A DNA stretch of 64,000 nucleotides from Marinomonas balearica (GCF_004362145.1 NZ_SNXC01000016.1:62001-126000); one strand, 5' to 3'. Counted from the first letter of the stretch, positions 48,941-58,717 are shown. Program-made: numbers and translations. Notes: generated by a model from the sequence alone, not told the origin.

Positions 48941-49735
48941 CTAAGCGTCAGACGACACATCCAGCAAATCATTGGGATGTTTCACAATGAGCACCCACGA
49001 TTTAAATCTTTGCGACTGACTATTACGCTGATGTTGCCAGCCTCTGGCTTCTATGCGCTTATTTTTAAGCGAATAAACATCTTGCTCGGACCATAATTCC
49101 GATACCAGCCTTGGCAAATTAATCACTAGATCCTGATTCGTCTCTAGCCACCAACCGCCCCTATTTCGGGTGATTGAAGTAATGGTTACCGAAACCTTTG
49201 TAAAGCCAGCTTTTGGCTGCCAATTTTGAGGTGCTCGCCACAGTCCCTTAAGAGCCTTACGCGCATTCCACTCCGATCGGATCAAACAATCCTGATACTC
49301 TGTATTTGGAGGGATCGCAATACGATAACCTAGTCCTTTCGATATTAACCGACTCGCTATAGAAATACGATCATTATCAAATAAATAGTACAACTTTCGA
49401 CCATATCTATCTTCGTCATTTCGTGATGCTTGCCAATACACTTTATGGCCGATCAACGACTTAAGATAGCGTTTGGCTTCCAGCGCAAACGGTTCATGTT
49501 GCCCGCTTTTATGATCCAACTCTGGCGTATTTACCCCCACCAGCCGGACTTTTTTACCGTCATCAAAATACACGGTATCGCCGTCGACAACACGTTTGAC
49601 CGTTGCCAATGTTAACTGGCCGTGCGCTCGGCACAAGGGATCAAAAGTTACAGTCTGACCAAAACTTTCAAAAACAATCAGACATAAAAAAAGCGCCAAG
49701 ATAACTTGGCGCTTTTTTCGAAAATAGTGCTTCAT
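48941..49735 (-). CDS. Exported thermonuclease (SNase) family protein
   Basis: A 264-residue SNase-like protein with a signal peptide (residues 1-27, basic KKRQ then hydrophobic VILALFLCLIVF). The OB-fold nuclease core carries VVDGDTVYF, VRLVGVNTPEL (Arg and Glu of the active site) and DRYGRKLYYLF (second Arg), so catalysis looks intact. About 100 extra residues follow the core. Its start has no evident ribosome-binding site and lies only eight bases past the rpmE stop. The rpmE terminator sits over its signal-peptide codons, so expression is probably low or conditional. Confidence 0.88.
   Translation of the reverse strand: MKHYFRKKRQVILALFLCLIVFESFGQTVTFDPLCRAHGQLTLATVKRVVDGDTVYFDDGKKVRLVGVNTPELDHKSGQHEPFALEAKRYLKSLIGHKVYWQASRNDEDRYGRKLYYLFDNDRISIASRLISKGLGYRIAIPPNTEYQDCLIRSEWNARKALKGLWRAPQNWQPKAGFTKVSVTITSITRNRGGWWLETNQDLVINLPRLVSELWSEQDVYSLKNKRIEARGWQHQRNSQSQRFKSWVLIVKHPNDLLDVSSDA
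49687..49718 (-). terminator. Terminator of rpmE, inside the start of the nuclease gene
   Basis: AAGCGCCAAG and CTTGGCGCTT form a perfect 10-bp stem with a 4-base loop and T runs on both sides. It lies 30 bases past the rpmE stop and covers about codons 7-15 of the nuclease. Confidence 0.9.
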
Positions 49736-49743
49736 TCAACGTA

Positions 49744-49959
49744 TTATTTAGTTGAACGACGAGCTCCGAAACGCTTGTTGAAGCGATCAACACGACCACC
49801 AGTATCAACCATTTTTTGCTGACCAGTGTAGAATGGGTGACACTGAGAGCAAACATCGATGTGTAGGTCTTGGCCTAGAGTCGAGTTAAGAGTAAGTTTG
49901 TTACCACAAGTACAAGTTGCAGTAACAGTATCGTATTTTGGATGAATATCTTTTTGCAT
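49744..49959 (-). CDS. rpmE: 50S ribosomal protein L31
   Basis: Zinc-ribbon type L31 of 71 residues beginning MQKDIHPKY. The four metal cysteines/histidine are in TCTCGNK and [14 protein letters not shown], so this is the zinc-containing C+ form rather than the zinc-independent paralogue. TAAGGT precedes the ATG. It is divergent from priA, as in Pseudomonas. Confidence 0.97.
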   Translation of the reverse strand: MQKDIHPKYDTVTATCTCGNKLTLNSTLGQDLHIDVCSQCHPFYTGQQKMVDTGGRVDRFNKRFGARRSTK

Positions 49960-50269
49960 TGTTTTTACCTTAAAGTTTGGTGTGCCGCCACTTAGTCAAT
50001 CAACAATGAATAAATAAGCAGTTCGTTAATGCACTGCCAATAAATTGGATTGCTTTTTTTGCCAAGCACCGCACGATTCGTCGCGCATTAAACACGCAGT
50101 GGTGCCAAAGAGTGCCGTATTTTAGGGATTGATTAACAATTCAGCAAGCGTTTTTTTACTGTGATTTAACTGCAATATCACACTCGCACAGAGGCCACGG
50201 CTGGCGTACACTCACAACGATATGCCGGAGCTTACACTTTTTCCATATAAACCAAGGTTTTAGTTTTAA
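49960..50269. other. Divergent promoter region of rpmE and priA
   Basis: A 310-base gap with no credible reading frame. It must contain both promoters. On the rpmE side, TTGGCA followed by TATTGG at about 16-17 bases is the best but weak candidate. No repeat or RNA gene was recognised. Confidence 0.4.
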
Positions 50270-52501
50270 ATGCAGGAAACATTGCTTACACCACAACCCT
50301 ACATAAAAGTAGCGCTACCTGTACCTATGCGGCGTACATTCGACTATAAAGTCCCCAAAGCGATTGCAGTACGCCACCATCTAAAACCGGGAATGCGTGT
50401 TAAAGTCCCTTTTGGTAAAAGCCAGCGCATTGGCATTATCGAAGCACTTGCGGAAGAATCACAATGGAGCGATGCGCAAATTAAACCGCTCAGTGCTCTA
50501 CTCGATGACTCACCCGCACTCAATGAAGAAACTTTTTCGCTGTGTGAATGGGCCGCTCGATATTATCACCACCCGATAGGTGAGGTGCTTTTTCATGCCT
50601 TACCGGTTTTATTGCGTAAAGGCGAATCGGCAGATTTTAGAACAGAGACGTGGTGGTTTGCGACAGAAGCAGGATCACAAACCCAATTAGACGATTTAAA
50701 GCGTGCACCGCGCCAAGTCGAATTCTTGAAGGCCGTACAGCAACATCAAAATGGATTAAGCCAGCAGGTTGTTTCTCTGCTCGGGCTAGCGCCCGCCGCA
50801 GGAAAAAGTTTAGAGGAGAAACACCTCGTATACAGAGAACAACGCCAATTTTTAAAAATGGCAGAAACTCATGCTCATCAAAAACAAGTCCCTCCGGTGT
50901 TGAACGACGAGCAGCGTATTGCGACCGATCATATTCTAGAGCATGCAAATCAATTTCATGTCTCCTTGTTAGATGGCATTACAGGCAGTGGTAAAACAGA
51001 AGTTTTTTTACGTGTTATCGATAAGCTCATAAAACAAGACAAGCAAATTCTGGTCATGGTTCCTGAGATTGGCTTAACGCCACAAACGCTGAAACGTTTT
51101 GAAAACCGATTGGATACCGACATTGTTTTAATGCATTCCAACATGACAGACCGAGAACGTCTAGATGCATGGTTACTCTGTCGTCAAGGTCATGCAAAAG
51201 TCATTATTGGGACACGTTCATCGATCTTCATGCCGATTAAAAATCTAGGAATGATCATCATAGATGAAGAGCACGACGCATCCTACAAACAACAAGACGG
51301 CTTTCGATATCACGCTAGAGATTTAGCCATAAAAAAAGCTCAATCTGTAAATGCGCCAGTATTATTAGCGTCGGCAACACCTTCGTTTGAGTCACTTAAC
51401 AATGCCAGACAAACCAAGTTTGCTTGGTTAAAACTTAGAACCCGTGCCGGAAGTGCACAGATGCCGACCATTGAACGAGTCGACCTTCGAGGCCAATCAC
51501 TCATCCACGGGCTAAGCGAATACACCCTAGAAAAAATGAAACAATGTCTGGCTCGAAAAGAACAGGTGTTGGTATTTTTAAATCGCCGAGGTTACGCCCC
51601 GACATTAATGTGTCATCAATGTGGCTGGATTGCCGCCTGTGACCATTGCGACGTCAATATGACGGTTCACAGGAAAGCAAACAAACTCCACTGCCATCAC
51701 TGCGATCACCATAAAGCACTCGTTTTTGAATGCCCTGAATGTCACTCACGAGAACTCTTTACGGTGGGCGAAGGCACAGAGCAAGTAGAAGCGGCATTAA
51801 TCCCCATATTTAAAGACACCCCAATATTGCGCATTGACCGTGACAGCACGCAACGCAAATCCGCAATGACGCAAATCACACAAAAAATACATGAGCACGA
51901 TCAAGCCATATTGGTTGGCACGCAAATGATCGCCAAGGGTCACCACTTTCCTAATGTTACCTTGGTCGTGGTAATGGACGCTGATGCTGGGCTTTTTTCC
52001 GCGGATTTCAGAGGGATGGAACGAACCGCTCAATTGATTACTCAAGTTTCTGGGCGTGCAGGCCGAGCAAGCAAACCCGGTCAAGTACTCTTGCAAACCT
52101 ATCACCCTGATCATGATGCTATTGAATGCTTGTGCGAACGCAGCTACGAAGAATTTGCATCAGAAAACTTACAAGAGCGAATCGCACTGGCTTTACCTCC
52201 ATTTTACCATCAAATTATTATCCGAGCGGAATCTGCAAACGAATGGGAAGCGACTCAATTCCTTAAGAACTTAAGAGAAATGCTAATGCCTTATTGCGAA
52301 GCAGGGATTGGGTTCGTGGGTCCTTATTCTGCCATTATTGTACGCAAGGCAGGACAACACAGAGCGCTACTGAGTATAAAAAGTCCGCAACGGGGGAATT
52401 TGCATCGATTGACCTCAATAGCAAGCCAATGGCTGGAGCAAGAATCGAGAACTCAAAAAATTCGCTTTGCAATTGATGTCGATCCACTAGAAACTTACTG
52501 A
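50270..52501 (+). CDS. priA: Primosomal helicase PriA
   Basis: Restarts collapsed replication forks by loading the replicative helicase. The N-terminal 3'-DNA-binding domain (KVALPVPMRRTFDYKVP) is followed by a superfamily 2 helicase with Walker A DGITGSGKTEVF and DEEHDASYKQ. The zinc-binding insert has paired cysteines in CHQCGWIAACDHC and CHHCDHH, CPECH. Motifs V-VI are AILVGTQMIAKGHHFPNVTLV and QVSGRAGRA. Full length at 743. AAGG lies about 14 bases before the ATG. Confidence 0.97.
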   Translation: MQETLLTPQPYIKVALPVPMRRTFDYKVPKAIAVRHHLKPGMRVKVPFGKSQRIGIIEALAEESQWSDAQIKPLSALLDDSPALNEETFSLCEWAARYYHHPIGEVLFHALPVLLRKGESADFRTETWWFATEAGSQTQLDDLKRAPRQVEFLKAVQQHQNGLSQQVVSLLGLAPAAGKSLEEKHLVYREQRQFLKMAETHAHQKQVPPVLNDEQRIATDHILEHANQFHVSLLDGITGSGKTEVFLRVIDKLIKQDKQILVMVPEIGLTPQTLKRFENRLDTDIVLMHSNMTDRERLDAWLLCRQGHAKVIIGTRSSIFMPIKNLGMIIIDEEHDASYKQQDGFRYHARDLAIKKAQSVNAPVLLASATPSFESLNNARQTKFAWLKLRTRAGSAQMPTIERVDLRGQSLIHGLSEYTLEKMKQCLARKEQVLVFLNRRGYAPTLMCHQCGWIAACDHCDVNMTVHRKANKLHCHHCDHHKALVFECPECHSRELFTVGEGTEQVEAALIPIFKDTPILRIDRDSTQRKSAMTQITQKIHEHDQAILVGTQMIAKGHHFPNVTLVVVMDADAGLFSADFRGMERTAQLITQVSGRAGRASKPGQVLLQTYHPDHDAIECLCERSYEEFASENLQERIALALPPFYHQIIIRAESANEWEATQFLKNLREMLMPYCEAGIGFVGPYSAIIVRKAGQHRALLSIKSPQRGNLHRLTSIASQWLEQESRTQKIRFAIDVDPLETY

Positions 52502-52559
52502 GCATATGCGCATAATGTGCGCTCATAATCGATCGTTTAACAGGTAATTTACTTCACTC

Positions 52560-53180
52560 ATGGCAACAAAAGGAAGCCGTCCTCGTAAGGGCGCAACGAG
52601 AAAAGCAACAACAATACCGAAACGAAAAACCTCATGGTGGATGTGGTTACTTGTGCCGGCAATTGTCCTAGGCTTTATCTATGGATTAATACAGTTGAGT
52701 CAGGTCGATCAAACTGCGGCATCACCCACACCAGTAGAGGAACCAGCGCCTAAGAAACCGGCACCGGCTCCTGTGAAACCAAAAGCCGTTTCTAAGCCGA
52801 AAGAAAAAACATCAAAGGATGTTGCTGATACTAAAAAAGAGAAATTTGAATTTTATCAAATACTTCAAGACAGTGAAGTCGATACCAGTCATGTGGATGC
52901 TTACGAATATGAACCCCGTGGCCAACAGGACTTCCTATACATGCTTCAAGCAGCCTCTTTCAGAAGCTCAGCAGATGCGGATCGACTTAGGGCAGAGTTG
53001 ATATTATCTGGCTTACCTGCCTCTATTCGCGAAACCACAGGTAAGAATGGCGCACCTTGGTATCGTGTTACAGTTGGGCCTTACCTTTCTCGTTCAGAAA
53101 AAAGCCGCGCTCAAGATAAGTTAGTTACCAAAGGTATCGAGTCCTACACATATAAAATCCCTCGTCCGGAGGGAAAATAA
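52560..53180 (+). CDS. ftsN: FtsN-like SPOR domain protein
   Basis: A 206-residue bitopic membrane protein. A short basic N-terminus is followed by a membrane segment (WWMWLLVPAIVLGFIYGLI, about 26-44), then a proline/lysine-rich linker. The SPOR domain starts near 127 (FLYMLQAASFRSSADADRLRAEL to YRVTVGPYLSRSEKSRA) and binds septal peptidoglycan. It sits between priA and hslV, where the FtsN gene is found in many gammaproteobacteria. It is shorter than E. coli FtsN, and the name rests on domain order and position. Confidence 0.85.
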   Translation: MATKGSRPRKGATRKATTIPKRKTSWWMWLLVPAIVLGFIYGLIQLSQVDQTAASPTPVEEPAPKKPAPAPVKPKAVSKPKEKTSKDVADTKKEKFEFYQILQDSEVDTSHVDAYEYEPRGQQDFLYMLQAASFRSSADADRLRAELILSGLPASIRETTGKNGAPWYRVTVGPYLSRSEKSRAQDKLVTKGIESYTYKIPRPEGK

Positions 53181-53240
53181 AGTAAAGCGCCCTCCTCGCG
53201 AACAAAACAACGCAATTCAACCGCTCAATTCCAATAACAG

Positions 53241-53266
53241 CCGATGAGGAACTTGTTTCCCATCGG
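53241..53266 (+). terminator. Hairpin after ftsN, abutting the hslV promoter
   Basis: CCGATG pairs with CATCGG and, inside, GGAA with TTCC around a 5-base loop, with one bulged base. It ends on the base before the heat-shock -35 box. No T-run follows, so termination is uncertain. Confidence 0.4.
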
Positions 53267-53294
53267 CTTGAAATCCCCTCAGACGCCCCCATTT
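53267..53294 (+). promoter_or_regulatory. Heat-shock (sigma-32) promoter of hslVU
   Basis: CTTGAAA (53267-53273) and CCCCATTT (53287-53294) are separated by 13 bases, an essentially perfect match to the RpoH consensus CTTGAAA-N11-16-CCCCATNT. It lies 28 bases before the hslV start codon. Confidence 0.9.
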
Positions 53295-53321
53295 TGTTTA
53301 TCAATGAAACGGGAGTAATAC

Positions 53322-53873
53322 ATGACTACGATTTTAACCGTCCGTAAAGAAAACGAAGTAGTGGTTGGTGGAGACGGTCAAGTCTCACTAGGCAACACAG
53401 TAATGAAAGGCAATGCACGTAAAGTGCGCCGTCTATACAAAGGGGAAGTCATCGCTGGTTTTGCTGGCGGTACTGCCGACGCTTTTACGTTATTTGAACG
53501 ATTTGAAGGTCAACTGGAAAAACACCAAGGCCACTTAGTGCGCGCTGCTGTAGATTTGGCCAAAGACTGGCGATCAGATAAAGCACTGCGCAAGCTTGAA
53601 GCAATGCTGGTTGTTGCGAACAAAGACAACACGCTCATTATTACAGGTACTGGCGATGTGGTTGAACCACAACATGGCGCATTGGCCATTGGTTCTGGCG
53701 GCAACTATGCTGAAGCAGCGGCCCGCGCTTTAATCGATAATACAGACTTGAGCGCACAAGATATTGTTGAGAAAAGTCTTAATATCGCGGCGGACATTTG
53801 TGTCTTCACAAACCACAATCTAACGATTGAAACCATTGCGATAGACGCCGCGCTAGAAGACCAGACTAACTAA
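53322..53873 (+). CDS. hslV: ATP-dependent protease peptidase subunit HslV
   Basis: Proteasome-like threonine peptidase that works with HslU in the cytoplasm. After removal of Met, Thr2 is the nucleophile ([22 protein letters not shown]). Other landmarks are [10 protein letters not shown] and [23 protein letters not shown] lies seven bases before the ATG. Length of 183 is normal. It is 31 bases from hslU and is preceded by a heat-shock promoter. Confidence 0.97.
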   Translation: MTTILTVRKENEVVVGGDGQVSLGNTVMKGNARKVRRLYKGEVIAGFAGGTADAFTLFERFEGQLEKHQGHLVRAAVDLAKDWRSDKALRKLEAMLVVANKDNTLIITGTGDVVEPQHGALAIGSGGNYAEAAARALIDNTDLSAQDIVEKSLNIAADICVFTNHNLTIETIAIDAALEDQTN

Positions 53874-53904
53874 CTTAAAAGATTCAGATTTAAAGAGACT
53901 GACT

Positions 53905-55230
53905 ATGAGCAATATGACGCCAAGAGAAACCGTCAACGCATTAGACCAACACATCATAGGCCAACAAAGTGCAAAAAGAGCCGTTGCTATTGCACTGCGA
54001 AATCGCTGGCGTCGTATGCAACTGCCTGAAGAGATGCGAGCAGAAGTCACGCCGAAAAACATTCTAATGATCGGCCCTACGGGTGTGGGTAAAACAGAAA
54101 TTGCCCGTCGCCTAGCAAAGCTGTCTAACGCACCGTTTATCAAGATTGAAGCAACGAAATTTACAGAGGTAGGTTACGTTGGCCGCGATGTTGAATCCAT
54201 CATCCGTGATTTGGTCGAGATGGCAATTAAGATGCTGCGCGAGCAAGAGACCTCTCGCATGCGCCACAAAGCAGAAGACGCAGCGGAAGATCGCATCCTT
54301 GATGCATTGTTACCTCCTGCTCGTGGCGGCGATCCAGAGCTAAATACTGAAAGCAATACACGCCAAATCTTCCGTAAAAAACTGCGAGAAGGTCAACTCG
54401 ACGACAAAGAAATCGACATTGATGTTTCTGAAACGCCAGTCGGTGTTGAGATCATGGCACCTCCAGGCATGGAAGAAATGACAAGTCAGTTGCAGAACAT
54501 GTTCTCTAGCATGGGCAACGATCGTAAAAAACGCCGTAAGCTAAAAGTAAAAGACGCTTTCCGTCAGGTTCGCGATGAAGAAGCGGCGAAACTCGTCAAT
54601 GAAGACGAACTAAAAGCACGTGCCGTCGAAGCCGTTGAACAAAACGGCATCGTCTTCTTAGATGAAATCGACAAAGTCGCAAAAAGCGGCGAACGCTCAA
54701 GTGGCGAAGTTTCTCGTGAAGGCGTACAACGAGATTTATTACCTCTTGTTGAAGGCTGCACAGTCACGACTAAATACGGCATGATCAAAACCGATCACAT
54801 TTTGTTTATCGCATCTGGTGCATTCCACCTAACAAAACCGTCGGATTTGATCCCTGAGCTTCAAGGTCGCTTACCGATTCGTGTTGAGCTCGATGCATTA
54901 ACGGTCGACGACTTTAAACGCATCTTGGTTGAGCCAAGCGCATCCTTGACCAAACAGTACGTTGCATTGGCTAAGACAGAAAACATCAACCTAAACTTTA
55001 CCGATGAAGGCATTACTCGCCTTGCTGAGATTGCTTGTCAGGTAAACGAAACGGTTGAAAACATCGGTGCTCGACGCTTACACACTGTATTAGAGCGCTT
55101 GCTAGAAGAAGTCTCGTACTCAGCAAGTGATATGCCTGATGATCAACAAATTGACATCACAGCAGCCTACGTTGATGAGCAACTTGGTGAAGTGGTTAAA
55201 GACGAAGATCTAAGTCAGTATATCTTGTAA
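53905..55230 (+). CDS. hslU: ATPase subunit HslU of the HslVU protease
   Basis: AAA+ unfoldase that feeds substrates to HslV. It begins [20 protein letters not shown], with Walker [14 protein letters not shown], the I-domain (about 110-245), Walker [13 protein letters not shown], and a C-terminal tail ending DEDLSQYIL that docks into HslV. Length of 441 is standard. Co-transcribed with hslV. Confidence 0.97.
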   Translation: MSNMTPRETVNALDQHIIGQQSAKRAVAIALRNRWRRMQLPEEMRAEVTPKNILMIGPTGVGKTEIARRLAKLSNAPFIKIEATKFTEVGYVGRDVESIIRDLVEMAIKMLREQETSRMRHKAEDAAEDRILDALLPPARGGDPELNTESNTRQIFRKKLREGQLDDKEIDIDVSETPVGVEIMAPPGMEEMTSQLQNMFSSMGNDRKKRRKLKVKDAFRQVRDEEAAKLVNEDELKARAVEAVEQNGIVFLDEIDKVAKSGERSSGEVSREGVQRDLLPLVEGCTVTTKYGMIKTDHILFIASGAFHLTKPSDLIPELQGRLPIRVELDALTVDDFKRILVEPSASLTKQYVALAKTENINLNFTDEGITRLAEIACQVNETVENIGARRLHTVLERLLEEVSYSASDMPDDQQIDITAAYVDEQLGEVVKDEDLSQYIL

Positions 55231-55233
55231 GTA

Positions 55234-55270
55234 AACCCTCCCAACCTCCCTCTTATTAAGAGGGAGGAGC
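55234..55270. repeat. Hairpin repeat after hslU
   Basis: CCTCCCTCTT (55245-55254) and AAGAGGGAGG (55258-55267) form a perfect 10-bp stem with a 3-base loop, preceded by AACCCTCCCAA. No T-run follows. A related sequence occurs on the other strand at 61724-61754, suggesting a dispersed palindromic repeat that may also terminate hslU. Confidence 0.5.
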
Positions 55271-55354
55271 AGATAACCGATAATTTAACATATTTTCTGT
55301 TCCCTTCTCGAAAGCGCTAGGGAGAGGTCAAAAGCAAATATTGGACATGATAAA

Positions 55355-55732
55355 ATGCTAACTCCGACGAAGATTCACTATCATAAGAAATCACGCGAAC
55401 TAGAGATCGTCTTTTCCGACAATCAAGCATTTCGACTGAGTGCTGAGTACTTACGCGTTCATTCGCCTTCTGCCGAAGTGAGAGGTCATGGACAACAACT
55501 GCCTATCCTGCAATTTGGTAAAAAAGACGTCGCGATTCAAAACATTGAAGCAGCGGGGAACTACGCGCTCAAAATCACCTTCGACGATGGCCACGATACA
55601 GGACTGTACTCTTGGGAATACCTTCACAACATAGGTAAAAATCAGGAAGAACTTTGGCAAATGTATCTGGCCCGCCTTGAAAAAGACGGTAAGACACGCG
55701 ACACTTCCGTTATACAAATCCACCAGCTTTAA
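55355..55732 (+). CDS. DUF971 domain protein
   Basis: A 125-residue protein equivalent to the N-terminal domain of gamma-butyrobetaine hydroxylase. Landmarks are TPTKIHYHKKSRELEIVF, LSAEYLRVHSPSAEVRGHG and DDGHDTGLYSWEYLH. Stand-alone members are linked to iron-sulfur proteins, but the function is not settled. It follows hslVU here as in Pseudomonas. Confidence 0.87.
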   Translation: MLTPTKIHYHKKSRELEIVFSDNQAFRLSAEYLRVHSPSAEVRGHGQQLPILQFGKKDVAIQNIEAAGNYALKITFDDGHDTGLYSWEYLHNIGKNQEELWQMYLARLEKDGKTRDTSVIQIHQL

Positions 55733-55749
55733 AGCACCAGAAGATTACT

Positions 55750-56376
55750 ATGCATTCCATTAGCCTTTCAGCACTGAGCGCCATCGAAAAAACCGTCAAC
55801 CTCGCTCTTGAGCAAGATACACCTTCATTGGAACGTCTTACTAAGCTGTCAGGACAACAAATCTTTCTTGAGGTAGACGATTTTAATCTGATACTTCAAA
55901 TTCACATTCATGATTCCGGCGTTATGCTGTTTAAACCGGAAAGCATGGAAGAGATCGAACTGGACCCTAAACTCGATACTCATGTAAAAGGCCCAAGCAG
56001 TGCTTACCGCAAGCTACTCGAAGGAGATGGTTTCTTCGACGGAGATTTAAGAATACAAGGCAACGCCCAAGCCTTAATGACACTGCACAAAGTACTCGAA
56101 AACTTTGAGTTAGACTGGGAAGGTGTATTAGCTGACTACATCGGCGATCTGCCCGCCAGTGCTCTTGCACGCCTGTTGCGTTACCAATGGGGAATCACAA
56201 AAGAAATCTCAACCCAAGCTCGTATCCAATTAGTGAACCACTTCCAAAGCAACAGCCAACTGCTGCCCAGTAAAATCGAATTCGACCACCTTGTGGATGA
56301 TCTAGAACGATTTGGTGTTCAACTGGATCGGTTTGAAGCAAAAATGAGATTGTTTGAGCGCAAAAAAAAGGCTTAA
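55750..56376 (+). CDS. ubiJ: SCP2-domain ubiquinone accessory factor UbiJ
   Basis: A 208-residue protein with an N-terminal SCP2 sterol-carrier-like domain (IFLEVDDFNLILQIHIHDSGVML, then GDLRIQGNAQALMTLHKVLENFELDWEG). A helical C-terminal half follows (DLERFGVQLDRFEAKMRLFERKK). UbiJ binds ubiquinone intermediates in the Ubi complex. The usual neighbours ubiE and ubiB are not here. Its last four bases overlap the 3' end of the opposite-strand lhgO. Confidence 0.82.
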   Translation: MHSISLSALSAIEKTVNLALEQDTPSLERLTKLSGQQIFLEVDDFNLILQIHIHDSGVMLFKPESMEEIELDPKLDTHVKGPSSAYRKLLEGDGFFDGDLRIQGNAQALMTLHKVLENFELDWEGVLADYIGDLPASALARLLRYQWGITKEISTQARIQLVNHFQSNSQLLPSKIEFDHLVDDLERFGVQLDRFEAKMRLFERKKKA

Positions 56377-57581
56377 TCCGCCTTTTTATCCACCTTATCT
56401 ACAATGTATTCCCCAATGGGGATCGCCGATGTTGCCGCTGGCGATGGGGCATTACAGACATGCAAACTACGAGGGCTTTCAGCAAAGAGAAAGTCGTGAA
56501 CTAAAGTGCCATCTCGCATCACAGCTTGCGCACGAATACCTGCTGGATAAGGCTGTAAATCTTCTAGGCTAATTTGCGGGCAATACTTTTGCACACGTTT
56601 CAAATAGCCTGATTTCCAAAGCGAGTTTTTTGTTTCGGTTAAGCCATTCTTGAAGTGCTTTTTTGTGACTCGCCAAAACCCAGGAAACATCACCATATCC
56701 AAAATATCGCGTAAATTGATATTTATGTGACCATAACCTTCTCGTTTCCAGCCCTGCACTGCATTAGGACCAACCGTGACAGAACCGTCTATCATGCGAG
56801 TCAGGTGCACCCCAAGAAAAGGCAAATCGGGATCGGGAATCGGATAAATCAAGTGGTTTACAATTTCATTGTATTTTTTAGGAAGTTGATAATATTCACC
56901 ACGGTACGGAATAATTTGAAAATCCGTTTTAATACCCAACATCTTTGTGGTTCTGTCGGCCATTAAACCAGAACAGGTGATCAGAAATTTTCCTTGAAAT
57001 TCCACTTCACACCCTTGGTGAATCGCGCCTACCGTAATAAGGTCATCGTTTTCGCGCAGCTCAACGACATCGTGCTTTAAACGCGCTACACCGCCTAATT
57101 CAGTAAAGCGCTTTGCCATTTTCACAGTGATTTCTTGATAATTAACGATCGCAGTGGATTTTACATAAATCGCGCCCAAGCCTTTAATATTAGGCTCTCG
57201 CTCGTTTAATTGTTCACCGTTTAACAGCTCAACTTCGATTTCATTTTGCTGGCAACGCTCAAACAGCGCATTCATGCGCTCGGCTTCCAGCGGCGTTGTT
57301 GCCACCAGTAACTTTCCACACTGGTTATAAGGCAACTTATGCGCTTCACAAAAGTCGATCGTCGCCTTCACGCCTGCCTTACAAAATTTCGCCTTTAAAC
57401 TGCCGGGAGCATAATAAACACCAGCATGAACAACGCCACTATTGTGCCCCGTTTGGTGTCTGGAATACTCTGCTTCCTTTTCAAGCAGCAGCACTTTCTT
57501 ATCAGGATAACGCTGCTGTAATTGCCACGCAGTTGATACTCCAACAATCCCACCGCCGATAACAATGTAATCGTATGTCAT
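56373..57581 (-). CDS. lhgO: L-2-hydroxyglutarate oxidase/dehydrogenase
   Basis: FAD-dependent enzyme that oxidises L-2-hydroxyglutarate to 2-oxoglutarate, passing electrons to the quinone pool in E. coli. The DAO-family dinucleotide motif is YIVIGGGIVGVSTAWQLQQR. The substrate region HQTGHNSGVVHAGVYYAPGSLKAKFC is characteristic of LhgO. The C-terminal VHDFLFAESPRSLHVCNAPSPAATSA also matches. Length 402. It is tail-to-tail with ubiJ. Confidence 0.93.
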   Translation of the reverse strand: MTYDYIVIGGGIVGVSTAWQLQQRYPDKKVLLLEKEAEYSRHQTGHNSGVVHAGVYYAPGSLKAKFCKAGVKATIDFCEAHKLPYNQCGKLLVATTPLEAERMNALFERCQQNEIEVELLNGEQLNEREPNIKGLGAIYVKSTAIVNYQEITVKMAKRFTELGGVARLKHDVVELRENDDLITVGAIHQGCEVEFQGKFLITCSGLMADRTTKMLGIKTDFQIIPYRGEYYQLPKKYNEIVNHLIYPIPDPDLPFLGVHLTRMIDGSVTVGPNAVQGWKREGYGHININLRDILDMVMFPGFWRVTKKHFKNGLTETKNSLWKSGYLKRVQKYCPQISLEDLQPYPAGIRAQAVMRDGTLVHDFLFAESPRSLHVCNAPSPAATSAIPIGEYIVDKVDKKAD

Positions 57582-57630
57582 ATAAGCCGATTATCTCCGA
57601 TCAGACCATTCTGCTGAAAAATTTTAACGG

Positions 57631-58608
57631 TTATTCAAATTCGGCTCTCAATGCCGAACCTTCTAAGCCCTTACCAATCGCAATGTGAAGCTTAGTAAAA
57701 GCGGCTTCATAGGTCATATCTCGACCTGAAACCACGCCCGCTTTCACCAAAGCAGAACCCGCAGCGTACGCTCCGGCAACGACCGAGCCAGCACCACATT
57801 GGCTGACGTTTACGATACACACACCACGCTCCGTGGCTTCTCTTAGCATAGCCAAGAGTTTGTCATCTTTATCTGGAGCATTTCCTGCACCATAAGACAG
57901 CAGCACAGCGCCTTTAACACGATCATTAAGAAGCCCCGACCAATTGTCTGCACTCACCCCCGGAAATACGGGCAACAGAGTGACCGCATCCGATTGCATC
58001 TCAGGTAATTGCATTGTCATCTCTTGACGCTCACTCACGAGAGGCGTCCATACCCAATCAATGCCTAATGTGCCAATAACAGGATAGTTTGGAGAACTAA
58101 AGGCCTGCCAATCCGTGGTGTTTGCCTTGTGAGCGCGATTGCCTTTAATTAATGAACTGCCGAAAAATAACGAAACGCCATTCTTCTGCTCATTGCATGC
58201 AGAAATCGCGCCCAATACATTGTTCAAACCATCCGTTCGAGCCTGAAACATAGGCACCTGAGAACCCGTTACGATGATGGGTTTGGAAGCATTTTCAAAC
58301 ATATAGAATAACGCAGAGGAGGTATACGCCATGGTGTCGGTGCCATGAAGAACGATGAACGCATCAAACTCATCCCATTTACCCGCTAAATCTGATGCAA
58401 TTTGACGCCATTCATTAGGCGTTGCATTGGAAGAGTCAATCAGCTCAGGATAACGATAAACGCTGTATTCGTTCTTCTCTTTTGATGTTGGCGCTAACTC
58501 ATCGAGCTGTTTCTGAAGGACTTCTGCGAAATCTGGATCGGGAATCAATCCGTCGTCTGACTCTTTCATCCCAATCGTTCCGCCAGTATAGGCAATATAG
58601 ATATTCAT
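57631..58608 (-). CDS. ansA: L-asparaginase, type I
   Basis: Hydrolyses asparagine to aspartate and ammonia. The first catalytic threonine is in AYTGGTIGM and the second in the LHGTDTMAYT motif. No signal peptide is present, indicating a cytoplasmic type I enzyme. The ATG at 58606-58608 (325 residues) has GAGACG upstream and gives the usual short N-terminus; a GTG six codons earlier is also open. Confidence 0.93.
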   Translation of the reverse strand: MNIYIAYTGGTIGMKESDDGLIPDPDFAEVLQKQLDELAPTSKEKNEYSVYRYPELIDSSNATPNEWRQIASDLAGKWDEFDAFIVLHGTDTMAYTSSALFYMFENASKPIIVTGSQVPMFQARTDGLNNVLGAISACNEQKNGVSLFFGSSLIKGNRAHKANTTDWQAFSSPNYPVIGTLGIDWVWTPLVSERQEMTMQLPEMQSDAVTLLPVFPGVSADNWSGLLNDRVKGAVLLSYGAGNAPDKDDKLLAMLREATERGVCIVNVSQCGAGSVVAGAYAAGSALVKAGVVSGRDMTYEAAFTKLHIAIGKGLEGSALRAEFE

Positions 58609-58717
58609 CGTTTCGTCTCTACTCACTCGTCTTTGTTTTCTATTCCAAATTACGCAGTGTATTTTAGCGGGCTTCTTAAAATATGCTATTAAAACAACAG
58701 ACAGTGAAAAGACATCA

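Noticed and set aside
49668..49856. 62-residue minus-strand frame bridging rpmE and the nuclease
   Set aside because: It is out of frame with both well-supported genes and crosses the terminator.
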